From Kalaharituber pfeilii (taxonomy: Eukaryota > Ascomycota > Pezizomycetes > Pezizales > Pezizaceae), in contig WHUZ01000007.1 of the NCBI GenBank assembly GCA_015179045.1, positions 186,001-250,000 on the forward strand: a stretch of 64,000 bases of DNA, read 5' to 3'. The notes under the pieces are model-generated. The model did not search any database, was not told the DNA's origin, and was given only the letters and a program-made list of their open reading frames with translations. Below are positions 12,501 to 24,675 of this stretch, one piece after another. The position numbers and the translations under genes are program-made. Numbering within the stretch: position 1 is the stretch's first letter; the number at the start of each line of letters is the position of its first letter.

Positions 12501-15460
12501 CAAGCTGAACTTCAAGATCTGTAATCGCCTGGTTCTTGGCTGCCAAGTCGGAGTCCAACTTGATACCATGTGCAGTAGCCTCTTCGCTTTTCTTCTCAAG
12601 CTCAGAGGTGAGTTCAAGTATCTTCTTCTGAGCGTCGTCTCTCTTCTCCTTGATCTTAGCCAAATCATCTGTGACACACATGAGCTGATTTGTGAGAGAT
12701 GTGATATTCTCGTCCTTCTTCTGTATCGTTCCGTTAAGTTCTTCCTTCTCCTTTTGCGCTTCCTCCAGTTGCGACTTGAGAGTATCCAACTCTTGTTTAA
12801 GAGTCTCAATTTCCTTATCCCTTTCTTTTAAAAGCGCTTCTAGCTTCTCGTTCATCTTCTCTAGCTCTTCATAGTTCCCATTGAGTCCAGCAAGCCTATC
12901 CTGGAGCTCCTCGATTGCTTCTTCCTTGCTAGCGATAGAATCTGTCAGCTCCTCCACCTTAGCTTCATGACTTTCTTTCTCCTCTCTGACGACATCGGCA
13001 AATGCTTGAAGTTTTTCCAAGATGGTGGATAAAGGACCCTTAGAGGCATTAGGAAATTCCGCAATCTCCTCATCAAGAACCTCACCAAGCTCCGCAAGAT
13101 CCTTCTCCAACTTATCAGCCTCAGCAACGGCAGCCTCCAGCTCCTTCGTCTTCCGCTTCAATTCCTCTTGCTCCTCTGCAAGTTCTCGCTTCTGATCCTC
13201 CAATTCTCTTTGCAGCTGCTCTTCGTCGGCCTCAAAGTCGGCCAATTGATTCTCCAATTCCGCCGTCACCGCTTCCAACTTTTTAACTTGAGCCTCTAAA
13301 GATACCTTCTGCTCTTGCAGCGCGGACAACTCAGCCTCCTTCTCCTTAGCCAGCATTCGCTCCACCTGAAGATCCCGCTCGGCAGCTTCGAATGCTTTGT
13401 GGCGCTCATCGGCCGTATTTTGGATAAGGGCCAAGTTAGTGAGAATTTCATCGATGGCCATGTCAAGTTCTTCCAGTCCTTCATTACTGTGAGTATGAGA
13501 GAGATGTCCCTTAATTTTCTGCCAAAGCCTGTGCCTTTCCTCAGACGAAGATTGTTCTAATACGTCCACTTTGTCCTCCAACATCTCAATCGTCTCCTTC
13601 ATCCGCACCTTTTCGGCATCCATAACGGAGTCAGTTTGAACACCAGCTGCGCGGGCCTCGGGGCGACTGCGGTTGTCCTCAAGAGTCTCCTCTAATTCCT
13701 CTACGTGTTGTTTGAGTGCCTCTAGGGAGGCTTGTAGCGTCTCGTTTTCCTTCTCGAGTAAGGCGGTATTAGTCTTCTCAGTAGTCTTAACAGTGATGAT
13801 TTCCTCAACATCATTAATTGTCATTTGAGACGATTGTAGTGCAGTCGGGCTGTCTGGAACAGAAATAACGTCCGGCTGCTTGATGGATTCAACATCCGAG
13901 TCATCATGAGGAAACATTGGAGGGTACGCATTGTCGTCATCACCGTAGTCTTCTTCGTCGTCATTGCCAAGACCTATCCTAGAGGGTGAATACATCACGG
14001 AATAGGACATATCTGCCTGAGTATTGTCCATTGCCTCCATGAAAATTTGTTCTTCTACAGCTGCTCGCTTCCGCTCTTCTTCCTCACGATCAGAAATATC
14101 ACGGCGTAATACGTCAATTTGGCTTTCAAGGTCTCTGATCTTCTTATCTCTTCGAGAGATTGGCGTTTCTCCGGACTCACGCTGCCCTTCACTTTGGAAC
14201 CTCCTCAATGCAGGTGTAAGCGCACCGCTACCAAACCTGAAAGGTGTCCTTGGTGTACTGAATGACCCTAAACCACCGGGAGAAAATGAGTCTTCGGCCT
14301 CGTCTTCGTAAATTGGTGCCATCCCAACAGATCCTGGGCCTACTGATCCTGTCTCACTAGGAGGTGCAATTCTAGCAAGGTGAAGCTGCCGCTCCAAATC
14401 CTCCATCTTACTTGCATATTGTTGGATTTCCGCACGTAACCGCATTAGCTCTTCTCTATTCCTTCGCTGTCCTTCCCTCCTCTCTTCATCAATATTGTTC
14501 ATTTCATCACTGAGTTGATTTCGTCTAAGAGCACGTCTAGTTCTTGCTGAAAGAACCTGCCGAAGTGGGATAAACTGAATTTCTTTAGACACCCCTTGAG
14601 GTATCTCTCGTAATTGTGCTGGTGTTCGTTGTTGCATAGCGGGCATGGTATGTCGACGGTGAGAGCGGGAAACTCCACTGCTCCTGCGACGGCTACTTGA
14701 AGTCTGAGAAGCGGTATTAACACTTCTTCGTCTCTGAGCTGATGCCGCCTGGGATGAGGAACCACCAGCTGCGACAGAAACTCCAGGGTCCGAATGCCTA
14801 ACTCGCCGTCGCTTGGCATCCTGTACAACAATTGTATCATCAGCGCCATCTTCTTGTGCAAGTCGATTTCCTAGCTGCTGCGCGAGCTGTCCAAATGGCC
14901 CTTCAGACAGCCCTCGAGGTGAAATCTCTACTGTCACTGCCATACTCCTCCGTTTTCTTGTAACAGGTGTTCGAGGTGTAGCTAGTTCTTCAGGCTTGCT
15001 GGGTAATCGGCGTGCAATATGGGCGAAGGTTTTCCACTCGTGGTCAGTCTGGGGTACCTTGAGACGTTCCTTTTCTTCCCTGATTATTTTCTGTAGGGCA
15101 CTCGAGATGGAATATTGCTGTCCCCGACTCGAAACCCATCCCTCATCCACAAGCTTGTCCACAGTCTGCCAGAAGTATCTCAGTAAATCGTACCCTTGAT
15201 GCCGCGAATTGTAGACGCGCTTACCGATCTTGTCCATTTCTTCCACGTTGAGGGTAAGTTAATTCTGCTGGCCTCGCATTTACTCTGCACCTCCGATTCT
15301 GTTGTCACATTAGTTATGATGCCCCCCTCCCCCAACAATGCATCGTGTCGCCATGCCGGGCCGTCCTGTCTTACGTACCAATTTTGTCTAGAGTTACCGG
15401 CCCTGAGGCATTTGCATCCAGAGCGGCAAGGACCCTGACTCTGTACGAGTAGTTTGGCAT
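9595..15460 (-). CDS. Giant coiled-coil protein, about 1,908 residues, family not recognised
   Basis: Exon 1 is 15460-15379 and exon 2 is 15239-9595. The 139 bp intron has a perfect donor (GTACGTAAG), and the join reads GPVTLDKIEMDKIGKRVYNS. The first ~85 residues look like a small helical, possibly winged-helix domain (VRVLAALDANASGPVTL, then LLRYFWQTVDKLVDEGWV). A basic, Ser/Arg-rich disordered region follows with a classical NLS-like KRRRVRH, then TP- and SP-rich segments and an acidic patch. From about residue 500 almost to the end it is one very long heptad coiled coil of Glu/Lys/Leu with short breaks. The C-terminus is acidic and disordered (EEEDEDEEVERFE). The NLS and coil suggest a nuclear or spindle-associated scaffold, but this is inference; vesicle tethers such as Uso1 have a different N-terminus. 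The gene structure is secure, the function unknown. Confidence 0.88.
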
Positions 15461-15800
15461 TTTGCTCTGCCAAAATACCCTGCGTGTGCGTGCGTTGTGT
15501 ATCCCTATGCGTGTGTGTGTATATGTATTACGTGTTGGTGTATCCGTAGTCTTGCAGTACAAGTGAGATGGCGGGCGGGGGCGAAGAGAGGGATGATTAG
15601 GGCGATGGTGGGGTTAGTGTTTTGGTGTTTTTTTCCTGAAGCTTGATTTCAGATGCGGTGATGCTTAGCGTGGGCGAAAGAAAGCAGGAATGCCAATGAC
15701 GCAAAAAGGGCCGGAACAACAAAACAAGCACGCGGGGGGGGGGGGGGGGGAAGGCACGAAGAAGCCACGGCGCAGGCTTGCTATGCTGATCCAGCTCTGT

Positions 15801-15855
<55 letters not shown>

Positions 15856-17742
15856 ATTTTATTTTATTTTATTTATTATTATTTTTTTTTTTTTTCCGGT
15901 CCAGGACCTGTCGTTTCCGTATGGAGAGGCTGGAGGGGTGGTGAGGGACACGAGGGCGTGCTGGGCCCGGCGTGGTTATCATAAACGCACAAAAGTGGCA
16001 TTTGCTTGGGAGCCGCCGCAGCGAGGGGCGGGGGCGTAGCGGCTGGGCACGAGACTCTGATAGGCGGGGGCGGCCTCGTAAGCAGAACCAGGGGCGGGGC
16101 GGGGGCGCCGGCGCCGGTGCCATTGAGCCTTCATTTCACGCGTCGTGCTGCAGACGTTGCTGTGGGCGGCGCCAAGCGGAAGACAAGGGCAGCAAGCAAG
16201 CAGGCAGGCAGGCAGGGCGAGTCAAGAGTGATGGATGGTATCATAGTGAAGCAAAGCGGAGGACCAAGAGGTCGCAGGACAGCGCCGATGTGTAAGCCTA
16301 TGTCCAGGCTATGCTAGAGACGTCCATTCGACAATCGGTCCATCAAGATTTCTCAATTATCCATCCACTCACGCCCAGGCAGGATTCACGTCTCTCGCTC
16401 GCCAGGTTCATGGGCAGTCGACGCAAACCAGTAAGCGCCGCTCTGCCACAACAATCAAACCATGATATCCCTCATGAGAGATTTCGAGGTTTCCATGCTT
16501 CTATGCATAATGACTCTGTTAGCTCTGATCTAATCATCCGTGCTCTCGACTGAAATGGTGCGCCGCAATGTTGAAGATGCATCATATGTGCTTGGCCAAT
16601 GAAACCCGAACATACTGTAACTGTACTCAGGTACCATTGCAGCTGCACGCACGCCTACACCTCCCACCCTGCCATCACCAAACAGTCACAGCCAACTTGA
16701 ACGTTCAGCTCACGACTTGCATTTGAAGGAAAATTAAAAAAAAACCACGTAGCCATCCCTCAAGTACCGGATCCTCTGATAATATCTACAGCAGACAAGT
16801 AGTCAAATACAAATGTCTCATGATAACATGTACCGAGCCTTTGTGGCACTGCAACCAATTACGTTGCATATTCTAATGTAACACAACGAAATTTCAGACC
16901 AAAGGTTGCCTCTATCTATGAGTATTGTGCTTGTGGGGTTACTCATAAGGCCATTGTAGGCACACCAGTGATCAGTGGTTTCAAGTTCCAAGGATCCGGT
17001 GCAGGGTAGTCTACATGTAGAGCAGTCTCGTAACTACATGTAGAGTACTTCTGGTCAATTTTTACTACTACATACCACTTGGAGGCAGACGCCAGCCCCT
17101 TCATCAGAATTGTTCTCGTTCCCCCTAGACTCCGCTTTCCATCTCACCAGGATGAGAGAATAAATATCTTCATAAAATCAGTGTACGCTGACAATCTTAC
17201 AACTTATACAAAGTACAGTAAGTACTGCTTGTCAGTGGTTGTGTACCAGCAAACATGCATCAGACAGTCTCGTGGCACTACATATGCAATCGTATCGTCA
17301 GGCTTAACCAGGCACAGACTTTATACCACGCAGGATTGCCCTGGCCTCGTGCCCACAATTGCCCTGCCCTCACTGCAAGTACCTGAAGGTTCCCAGAAAA
17401 TGGGCTGGCGCTGACCTAAGAAAGCCATGCAGTGCTTGGGCGACGGGCATACCAAGCACAAATCCTGTGTACATTGCCGCAGAAGCTATCAATTCTCAAG
17501 ATCAGCCCAAATTTGCATTACATCTTTCTTCATTGACTAAGAGTTCGGGGATTGGTACTTAACATGTATGTACTTGCAAAGCAGTGGAGAAAGAGTTCAC
17601 GCGCGACCTAAAGACATGATTATATGCATGCATCCTACAAATACTTCAAACAATTGAAAAGAATCAACTTTCTAAAACACCAAATGCATTATTGATTCTC
17701 GTGCCCAGATGCATTATCGCAATTTGAGGTGCACAACCATCG
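15461..17742. other. Intergenic region upstream of the coiled-coil gene
   Basis: 2.3 kb with no supportable gene. It includes a G17 run (15734-15750; C17 on the coding strand of the coiled-coil gene, about 275 bp before its ATG), a T46 run (15806-15851) followed by T/A repeats, a GC-rich patch (about 16000-16220) and a CAAG/CAGG tandem stretch near 16195-16217. The remainder, to the F-box stop codon, is unremarkable. Confidence 0.55.
15806..15851. repeat. Poly(T) tract, T46
   Basis: Forty-six consecutive T followed by TTTTA-type repeats to about 15895. It could be a microsatellite or the tail remnant of an inserted retrotransposed copy; no flanking element was recognised. Confidence 0.9.
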
Positions 17743-19786
17743 TCAAGATCTACATCTCCCTTTCCCACCGCCATTCCCAACAAACCGACCTCCCGTCGAC
17801 ATACAACTAGTGATGCTACCATGTCTCCCTGTCACTATCCACTCCTCCCACCGTCTTCGCTGCGCATATGTAATTGTTTGTCCATTATCCGCCAGTATTG
17901 TTTCCTCGTCGTCAAGGCCAATCCCCGACAGCCCTGTCCTCGGCCTCTCAAGCTTGATGTCTAATACATGATCACTGCTCAACATGTACTCTCCGCTGGC
18001 ACCTGTTTGTCCAGGTAGCGATGCATCTGCGGTCCCAGCTCCCACAAGGCCCCCGTGATCGTACTCTACCACCTCTACCCCATTATCGTCATGGTTATTG
18101 CCCTCCAATGGCTCATCAGTATCGCTTGCACTGATGTCATCCACCTCAATTCCCAATGCCATGCTCAGCTCATCGGTCCAGCCATCATCTCCTGCTGCAT
18201 GGCCTACTCCTGGCATAAGGCCTCCCAAGCCTCCCCCAAGGTTGCCCATTAGTAAGCTTTGCCTCCATTTATCAAATTCCTTTTCATATCCACATCCATC
18301 AAGACTGACAAGTTGCAACTCCCTGGCATGACGCCTAAGTGCGATAACCACATCCCTCCAAAGGTCACCATCACGTAACCTGACATTTCCTAGCCTCAGT
18401 GCTCGAAGCGTTTTCCTATGCCTCTTGACAACATCCACAATCTCTTTTGTCGAAAGTCTCCAGCTCTCCAGTCCCAAGCTCTTCAGCTTAGACCATGAAA
18501 TATCATGAAATACGGACTCGAGAGGGATGTTGAGAGGCCGATTGTGATCAAATCCCAAGAATATTGTGGACAGATTTTCCGCAGTCATGAACAAATCCCT
18601 AAAGAATATCTTTGAAAGAAGTAGTATGCGTTCATCGAGGCTCTCCTGGTCTCTCCAACGCATCCCATGGAGCCAGCTCAGGGACAACTCCTTGTCATCG
18701 AAGCTCAGCTCCAGGTGTGTCAACTGCCTCCAAACTCCCTTCAGAGCTACTTGCTGTATTTTGTGATTAATCCGGACCAGACCCTGTGGGGATATCATTG
18801 GACAAACAAAGGACTTGATCCCAGAATTACCGTATTGCAGTGCTTGGAGGAGAGTCTCGACGACCCTTTGGGACGCTGGAGCCCAGGAGCAGTAAACATA
18901 ATCCCAGACATGTGTTGCCTGCCCTTGATGATGAAGCTGATGCTCTAAAGCTGCAGCTGAAGAATATGCCAATCTGCGTAATGCCAGGTCAACGTTGCCA
19001 GCAGTTTGAAGGACAGTCACTCTTTGTAAGGACTTGAATGATTTCATGGCTTTCTTCAGAACATGCAAGTCGTAGGAGGTTTTTATGATATCTTGCTGCT
19101 CCGCATAGATTCGAGGATAAATAAACTGATCGTCGTCGAAAATTCTTCTGGTCATAGAATCTCGGCAGAGTCGAGGGCCTTCCGATTTAAACGTTTCGAA
19201 ATCTTTGGAACCTGTTCAAGAAACTCAAAATAAGGATACAGTCAACGGAGTGGTTTTTAATTATCTGGGGCTTCCTCATCCTGCCTGGTTCAATCCAACC
19301 AAGGTTCGTATCCATGGTAGAATATCCCTGGACAAGTAGGACAGTCATTCTCTCTTCATCATCTTTATTTTATGTACTTCCCCTGATTTAACAAGTAGAC
19401 ACGTCTATCAAGACATGAAATGGATAGAGGTAGGAATCTCAATAAGATAGGTGTGGTATACCTTCAACATAAAGGTAGGGCATCAAATAAACAAACTTCC
19501 TGACATGACGTCCAAGCTCCGGATGTTCAGCCAGACACTCTAGCCGTCGAAAACTCTCCCGATTGAAGCGCTGCACTACACACCTGAAGAGGTACTGAGC
19601 TCCCAAGGAACTGAATCTCTTGCAGACCAGGCGTAGCCTCGCAAGATCAGAGAGATCTCGCCGACCCTCTGGGTGCTTGTAGCGTCTTGGTATTTGAACC
19701 CAGTACGTGGCAGTTGAGTAGTCGTCCCAATTTGGGTCCAGAAAATCGAATATCTCGCGTAAAATGTCTGTAGGAAGGACATCCAT
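17743..19786 (-). CDS. F-box protein with leucine-rich C-terminal region
   Basis: Two exons: 19786-19462 and 19211-17743, giving 597 residues. The intron is 250 bp (donor GTATAC, acceptor ACAG), long for this window, so a further small exon cannot be excluded. The N-terminus (LPTDILREIFDFLDP, then LARLRLVCKRFSSL) is a standard F-box, residues 1-60, the Skp1-binding motif of SCF ubiquitin ligases. The centre shows degenerate leucine-rich repeats (LTHLELSF, LSTIFLGF, LKSLGLESW, LRALRLGNVRL, LQLVSLDGCGY) of the kind used for substrate recognition. The last ~150 residues are acidic and Gly-rich, with an ending (AQRRRWEEWIVTGRHG) often seen in fungal F-box proteins. The substrate is unknown. Confidence 0.85.
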
Positions 19787-22700
19787 TGACCAGTTTATTG
19801 ATGTCTCTCTCTATACAGGGGTATCCAGATAACGAGAGCAGAAGGCCAGACAGAGAGAGAATGGACCGTTTCAATTGAAGATAAATTGCATAGAAGGAAT
19901 GTCGTACACAGAAAATCTCGTTGGTCTCGTCTCGGGTCGTCAAAACTGATGGGTTAGAACAAACGAATGAACGAATGTCTTGCGTGTCCGTGATACGAAA
20001 AGTAGAATAAATGGGGGAACATGTCTCTTATTATTATATCACACATAACGGCAGATCAAGCTAATATTTTAGGCGCCTGCCATTGGCCTCGTAGCAGGAT
20101 AAACAGGCCATGGACAGAAGTAAAGCCAGGGTATTCCGAAAGGATAAAACTCCAATCGTTGAGGAATTGACAGTCAGGGCAAGATTTGGATGCAGATAGA
20201 AGGTTGGGGTAATTGGGGTACTACAACCAAAAAAAATAGAAATAAGATTTATTTATTTATTTTTTTTTACTTTTAATTTACAAAAAGGCTATACTAGGTC
20301 CCAACTTGAAGGGGTACAAGAACAACCAGAAATCCGATACAAGCTATCGAGGGGTATCAGAATAGAAATTACGGACATAAAGTTACCATTCGCTGGGTAT
20401 TTTTGTCCACTCACTGGACGAGGTGGCTTCCACCAATGAGTATTCACAACGGCCAGAGCACATGACTGAAAGTTCATGCGGGTGTGCAGACGTAGCCGCA
20501 TCTAACGGAAGCATCGCTCCCAGTTCATAGATGGAGGGCTTCTTGTATTTAAAACATACTCTTGCTAGCCACAGGCACCTTGTCGTTGCGTCACTCTTGT
20601 GGCAGCTAGCGCCAATCATTCCAAGCAGCCACCTCTGAAACTGTTGTTCTGACAAGATTAACGGGTCATATCAATTATACTCCAGCTTAGAGGTAACTCA
20701 AACAGTGAGAGTCCGGGGAACGGAATATAGTACGAGAATGCCCCAAAGCAGGACCCGAATTTGGCGGCGATAGATGCTGAATCAAATTGTTGTTGACATC
20801 CCGAGAAAATCCTTTCACCCTGACGATCCCCTTCCTTGAAGTAAAGCTAGGTCGATGACAGAGAGGGGTATTCAATTGGCCATTTGGAGAGAATCAGTAG
20901 AACCCAGGATGATAGTCTCCTGCAGCATCTCTGAGTCGCATGGCATCCGCCAAGCCTCAATGCTGGTTTTACATCTTGAGGAAGCTCGGTATACCAGGGA
21001 AACAAAATGCCGGCAACGCAGACATAAATCCGCACAGTTGGACTTCGTTGTGTATGTTGTGTCACTCTTATCCAAGCATAGCTGCCACATAAAACACAGT
21101 GTGCTGTACCCTGGCAGGGCCACCCTCGCGGTATCTTTTTCCTTTCCCTTTCCGTTTTTCTCCTCAATTCATATTCGAGTACAACACAGCATACATCTGC
21201 AAGCTTCCAGGGCTCTGCATGGCAAGAGTTGTAATCTCTGCCAGGTGTCCGCCGCCGAAGCTTCAGAGCAGCTCATTTCCTTTTTGACGAAGCCCGAATG
21301 ATTATCGCCGACAGGAGACAGCAGTCAATCATACGAACTGAGATAGAACTTGCTTTTGTAGCTTATGGAAGGATAAAAGGTAGACCTGCGATATATGGCA
21401 GAAAAGAAGGCTGCCGGGTACGAATCTGTGGATGAAGAAGGGTCACAGCTGCAGCATCGACAACGCGAGGGCACCAAAGAGATACGATCTTTGTAAGGCA
21501 TGTCCTGGCCGGCCTTTGCCAGTTTGAAATCGTAACTACCGCATCGGGCCACATGCTGTACTTCCTGAGTAATACGTGCACCGCAACTGCGCCATCCTCC
21601 AATCAGCACGTACGAGACGTGGGGAGCTGGACCAACCCGGAGGCTCGGCAAAGCGAACAACGAAGCGAAGAGAATTGCGAGCACAGCTTTCTCTGGAACC
21701 AGCTATTATTAGCCCCGGTATCCTATACCCTTTCGTTTCTCTTCCGCGCTGATCGTGCAGTTACCGTCCTATGCAGTGTTTGCGTGGTGTCTAATAGCTT
21801 GCCTCATCGTGGCCACCAAGGCCGTGCCGGGACAGGCATGCACGATACGTGTGCATCATGTATGCAAGTATGCCTTGCTCAGTGCTTATTAAGCCACGAG
21901 CAGTAGGTGCTCTAGTCATTCAACATTGCACTGACTGGCTGGCTTGTGTATCTTCAGAATGCCGGCACCTGGAGGTTATGCACTTAAGTACTATATACGA
22001 GGCGCTTGATGACTGCAGATACGGTGCTCGCAATCGGGGCAGGAGGCGGTGCTTGTACAGCAGACACGACACAGTGAGCGTGCGAGACACTAGATGTAGT
22101 CCCGCAGCACGCTATTCTAGGGGCTTCAGGAGCTACTAGTACCCGACACCGTTCACCCGTGTAAGATGCGCATTCTTCGATGATCATGATTCCGCAATTG
22201 AGCTGTACTGTACATCGCTGTATACATGCAATGCCATAGATTCACCTCTGAAATGATCATCAGCAGCCCAAGGATATGTATGGCATGAACAGATCTCTGT
22301 ATGGGACATGCATGTATAGGGCGCTGTATAGCCAAGTAGACTATGATGACCATTCTAGAGTAGACCATTCGAGGGAAGAAAGCTACTCGTCCGTCAAGAA
22401 CGATTCTGATTAACCCTCACTGCAAGACTGAGATATATAAGTTGCGTTTGAGTTCTGATTACGGACAGGAAAATATTAGTCTCGTAACCAGAATAACTAC
22501 TTGAAGTTAGTTGGAGTTGTATACACTCTCCCCATTTACTCAAGGACACTAACGCCGCGGACGGCAAACCATGCGTACTCAAAGATTCAGCTGTGGCGCG
22601 ATACCCCGCTCTTTCTGTAAGACGCCCTGGATTATGCGGACGATCACAAGGTCTTTTCTGTTTCAGCCATAAGGATAAACAGGATCAGCGGTGTATAGTT

Positions 22701-23237
22701 ATCACGTGACCAGAAATCAAATTGACATTTCAAAGATTCACGACCAATGTGGCTGAAGTTTCAATCTCGGTTGATTTTCACTATAGCTAATAATAGACGC
22801 TTCAAAAGCTCAGTTTTCGATTTGCATATCCTGTGCCATAACGATTTGATTTTGACAGGGTTAAGGCGGTCTATGGAGGCGCATTGTATGATTATTGACA
22901 TAAAAATGAAGCCATAGGTGCAGGACTTCCTTTACACTAATTGAATCCTTTAACGATTGATAAACCGTCACGTAGTTTTGCCCCTCGAGATCATCTAACC
23001 TTGATCAATACTTGCAGGGGCTCCTGCATGTATGATGCGAAAGCTGCTGGTAAAGTTCCTGGGGATCTTAATAATAAGTGGGCCATTCTTACTTATCATA
23101 TGCTCCCGAAATAAGCAATCATCGCGAGATTCACTTTCCCATACAGTTCTCTGTTGTATCACTATTCGTTCCATGTTCTACCACCGTCATAACATGGGAG
23201 TACAGACGCCCCCCATCTCGCTTCATGCTATGAACTC
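19787..23237. other. 3.45 kb intergenic region
   Basis: No supportable gene. Open frames here (up to about 150 codons, for example 20855-21301 plus) lack recognisable domains, coherent composition or splice-linked neighbours. The proximal part (19787-20100) is the promoter side of the F-box gene. A T/A-rich stretch sits near 20250-20280. An ATCACGTGAC palindrome-like site at about 22703-22712 could bind bHLH factors but is isolated. Confidence 0.5.
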
Positions 23238-24312
23238 CTACATGCTCAGTTCATCCGCCCATCTGCCGATTGTTCTTGCCAATTCTCTCATGACCCCTTC
23301 TTCAGTCCAAAGATGACCCGCGCCTTCAATTTCAACAACAGTTCGCGTCTGAAGACCTTCCCTTTTACTAACCATAGCCCAGTGTTCTCTCCATTTCCTA
23401 TATTTTGTGGCAGAAGTAAATACATCAGCATCACCATATATAACTAAGATATTCCCTTTTTTTAGTTCACCCAATTCCTCGGGCAATTCCGCGGACAATA
23501 GGCTGCGTCTTGGAGTCATGAAATTAAACATAGACAGTGTTAGAAGGCTTGACAATGGTGGTAATAATGGAGATATCAAAAGGTAATTCGGCTGAAGTAC
23601 CAACCCACTGAAATCTGGTATTCCTGCAGGTTCTTGGCTAGATGTTGTATGGCTACCCCACTCTTCCCCCGAGCCTCCTAATCCAGCGATGCATGTCCTG
23701 TACTCTGCTGACTTTGCAATCGCCGAATTAATTTCTCGGACAATATCATCAACCGACGGTAAATGTGATGCTATCAGCGATCCATAAGAGTAACCTGCCA
23801 TAAGAAGTTTCAATCGTTTTCTCTGTTCGCTGGCAATTTCTTCATCCAAATCTTGGTGTTCTTCTCTGAGAGGAGTTTTGTTGGTCGGTTTGCTACCAGA
23901 GCATTCATTCAATGCTTGAACAAAGGCGATAAGACATCCTAATACGCTTTGATAATCCGAGATTTCTGGTTTTCCCGTCCAGCTCGTGCTTCCGCCCGAC
24001 TTTCCTGCTCCCCTACATAAACCAGCTGGATTAAATCAATTCTTTAACTGAAATATGTCTTAGTAGAGAATACCTGAAGTTGAACGTTCCAATAACCCAT
24101 CCACCCCCCAGTAAAATGCGAACAGTGTTTAATACAACATGGTCATTGAAGTTTCCTCCAAGGGTCGCATATGGGTGTGCCACTACTGCTATCCTTTGAA
24201 CTACAGATTGGAGCTCATGTGGTACATATATCCTTGTTTCGAGCAGCGTTTTGTCATATATGGAGGGCACTCTCAGTGCAAGAGAAGGAAGAGGATGGGG
24301 CTGATCAGCCAT
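23238..24312 (-). CDS. Alpha/beta hydrolase fold protein
   Basis: Two exons: 24312-24074 and 24012-23238, 337 residues. The 61 bp intron (24073-24013) removes an in-frame stop; the join reads TFNFRGAGKSGGSTSW, a typical strand followed by a Gly-rich turn. Fold landmarks are HPYATLGGNFNDHVV (about 46-60, HPxxxLGG-type oxyanion region), the nucleophile elbow GYSYGS (153-158, Ser155), an acidic residue in IYGDADVFT (Asp274 or Asp276) and the catalytic His in GAGHLW (His313). This matches the uncharacterised COG2945-like hydrolases more than true lipases. A charged insert (about 117-145) separates strand 3 from the elbow. The substrate cannot be read from sequence. It lies on the same strand as SPT5, 363 bp downstream of its stop. 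Confidence 0.88.
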
Positions 24313-24675
24313 CTGGTGTATCTCCGATGAAGTGGTCTCTGTTCAGTGGCTGCGTAGGCATACGCATTTTACTGAAAGCTGATGGGAGATGTTGAGAGTG
24401 CAGCGCTTAAAAATGCCACAGGGATCAAATTTGGCACATGGCATACTTGGGTAACGCAAATGACATAGTCAATTTCTCGACTTCCGAAATACGCATCACA
24501 TAGAGCGCAAGCAAACACAAACAGACTGAAGCAAACAAGGCTAAGAGATTACAATAGCAGCCCGCAGCAAGAAATGCAAGTAGATATACATATGGTCATT
24601 TAAATATTATCAGCTCATCGCAACCAAACTTGTACTGAAAAAAACAATAAATGACGGCGGACAAAAGCCACGCTA
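24313..24675. other. Spacer between SPT5 stop and hydrolase start
   Basis: 363 bp holding the SPT5 3' UTR and the hydrolase promoter on the minus strand. No gene or repeat seen. Confidence 0.5.

Noticed and set aside
19286..19300. GGTTCAATCC resembling a tRNA B box
   Set aside because: Flanking bases do not form a T-stem or acceptor stem, and it lies inside the F-box gene intron.
20855..21301. 148-codon plus frame in the 19787-23237 gap
   Set aside because: No domain or biased composition; overlapping frames of similar quality exist on the other strand.
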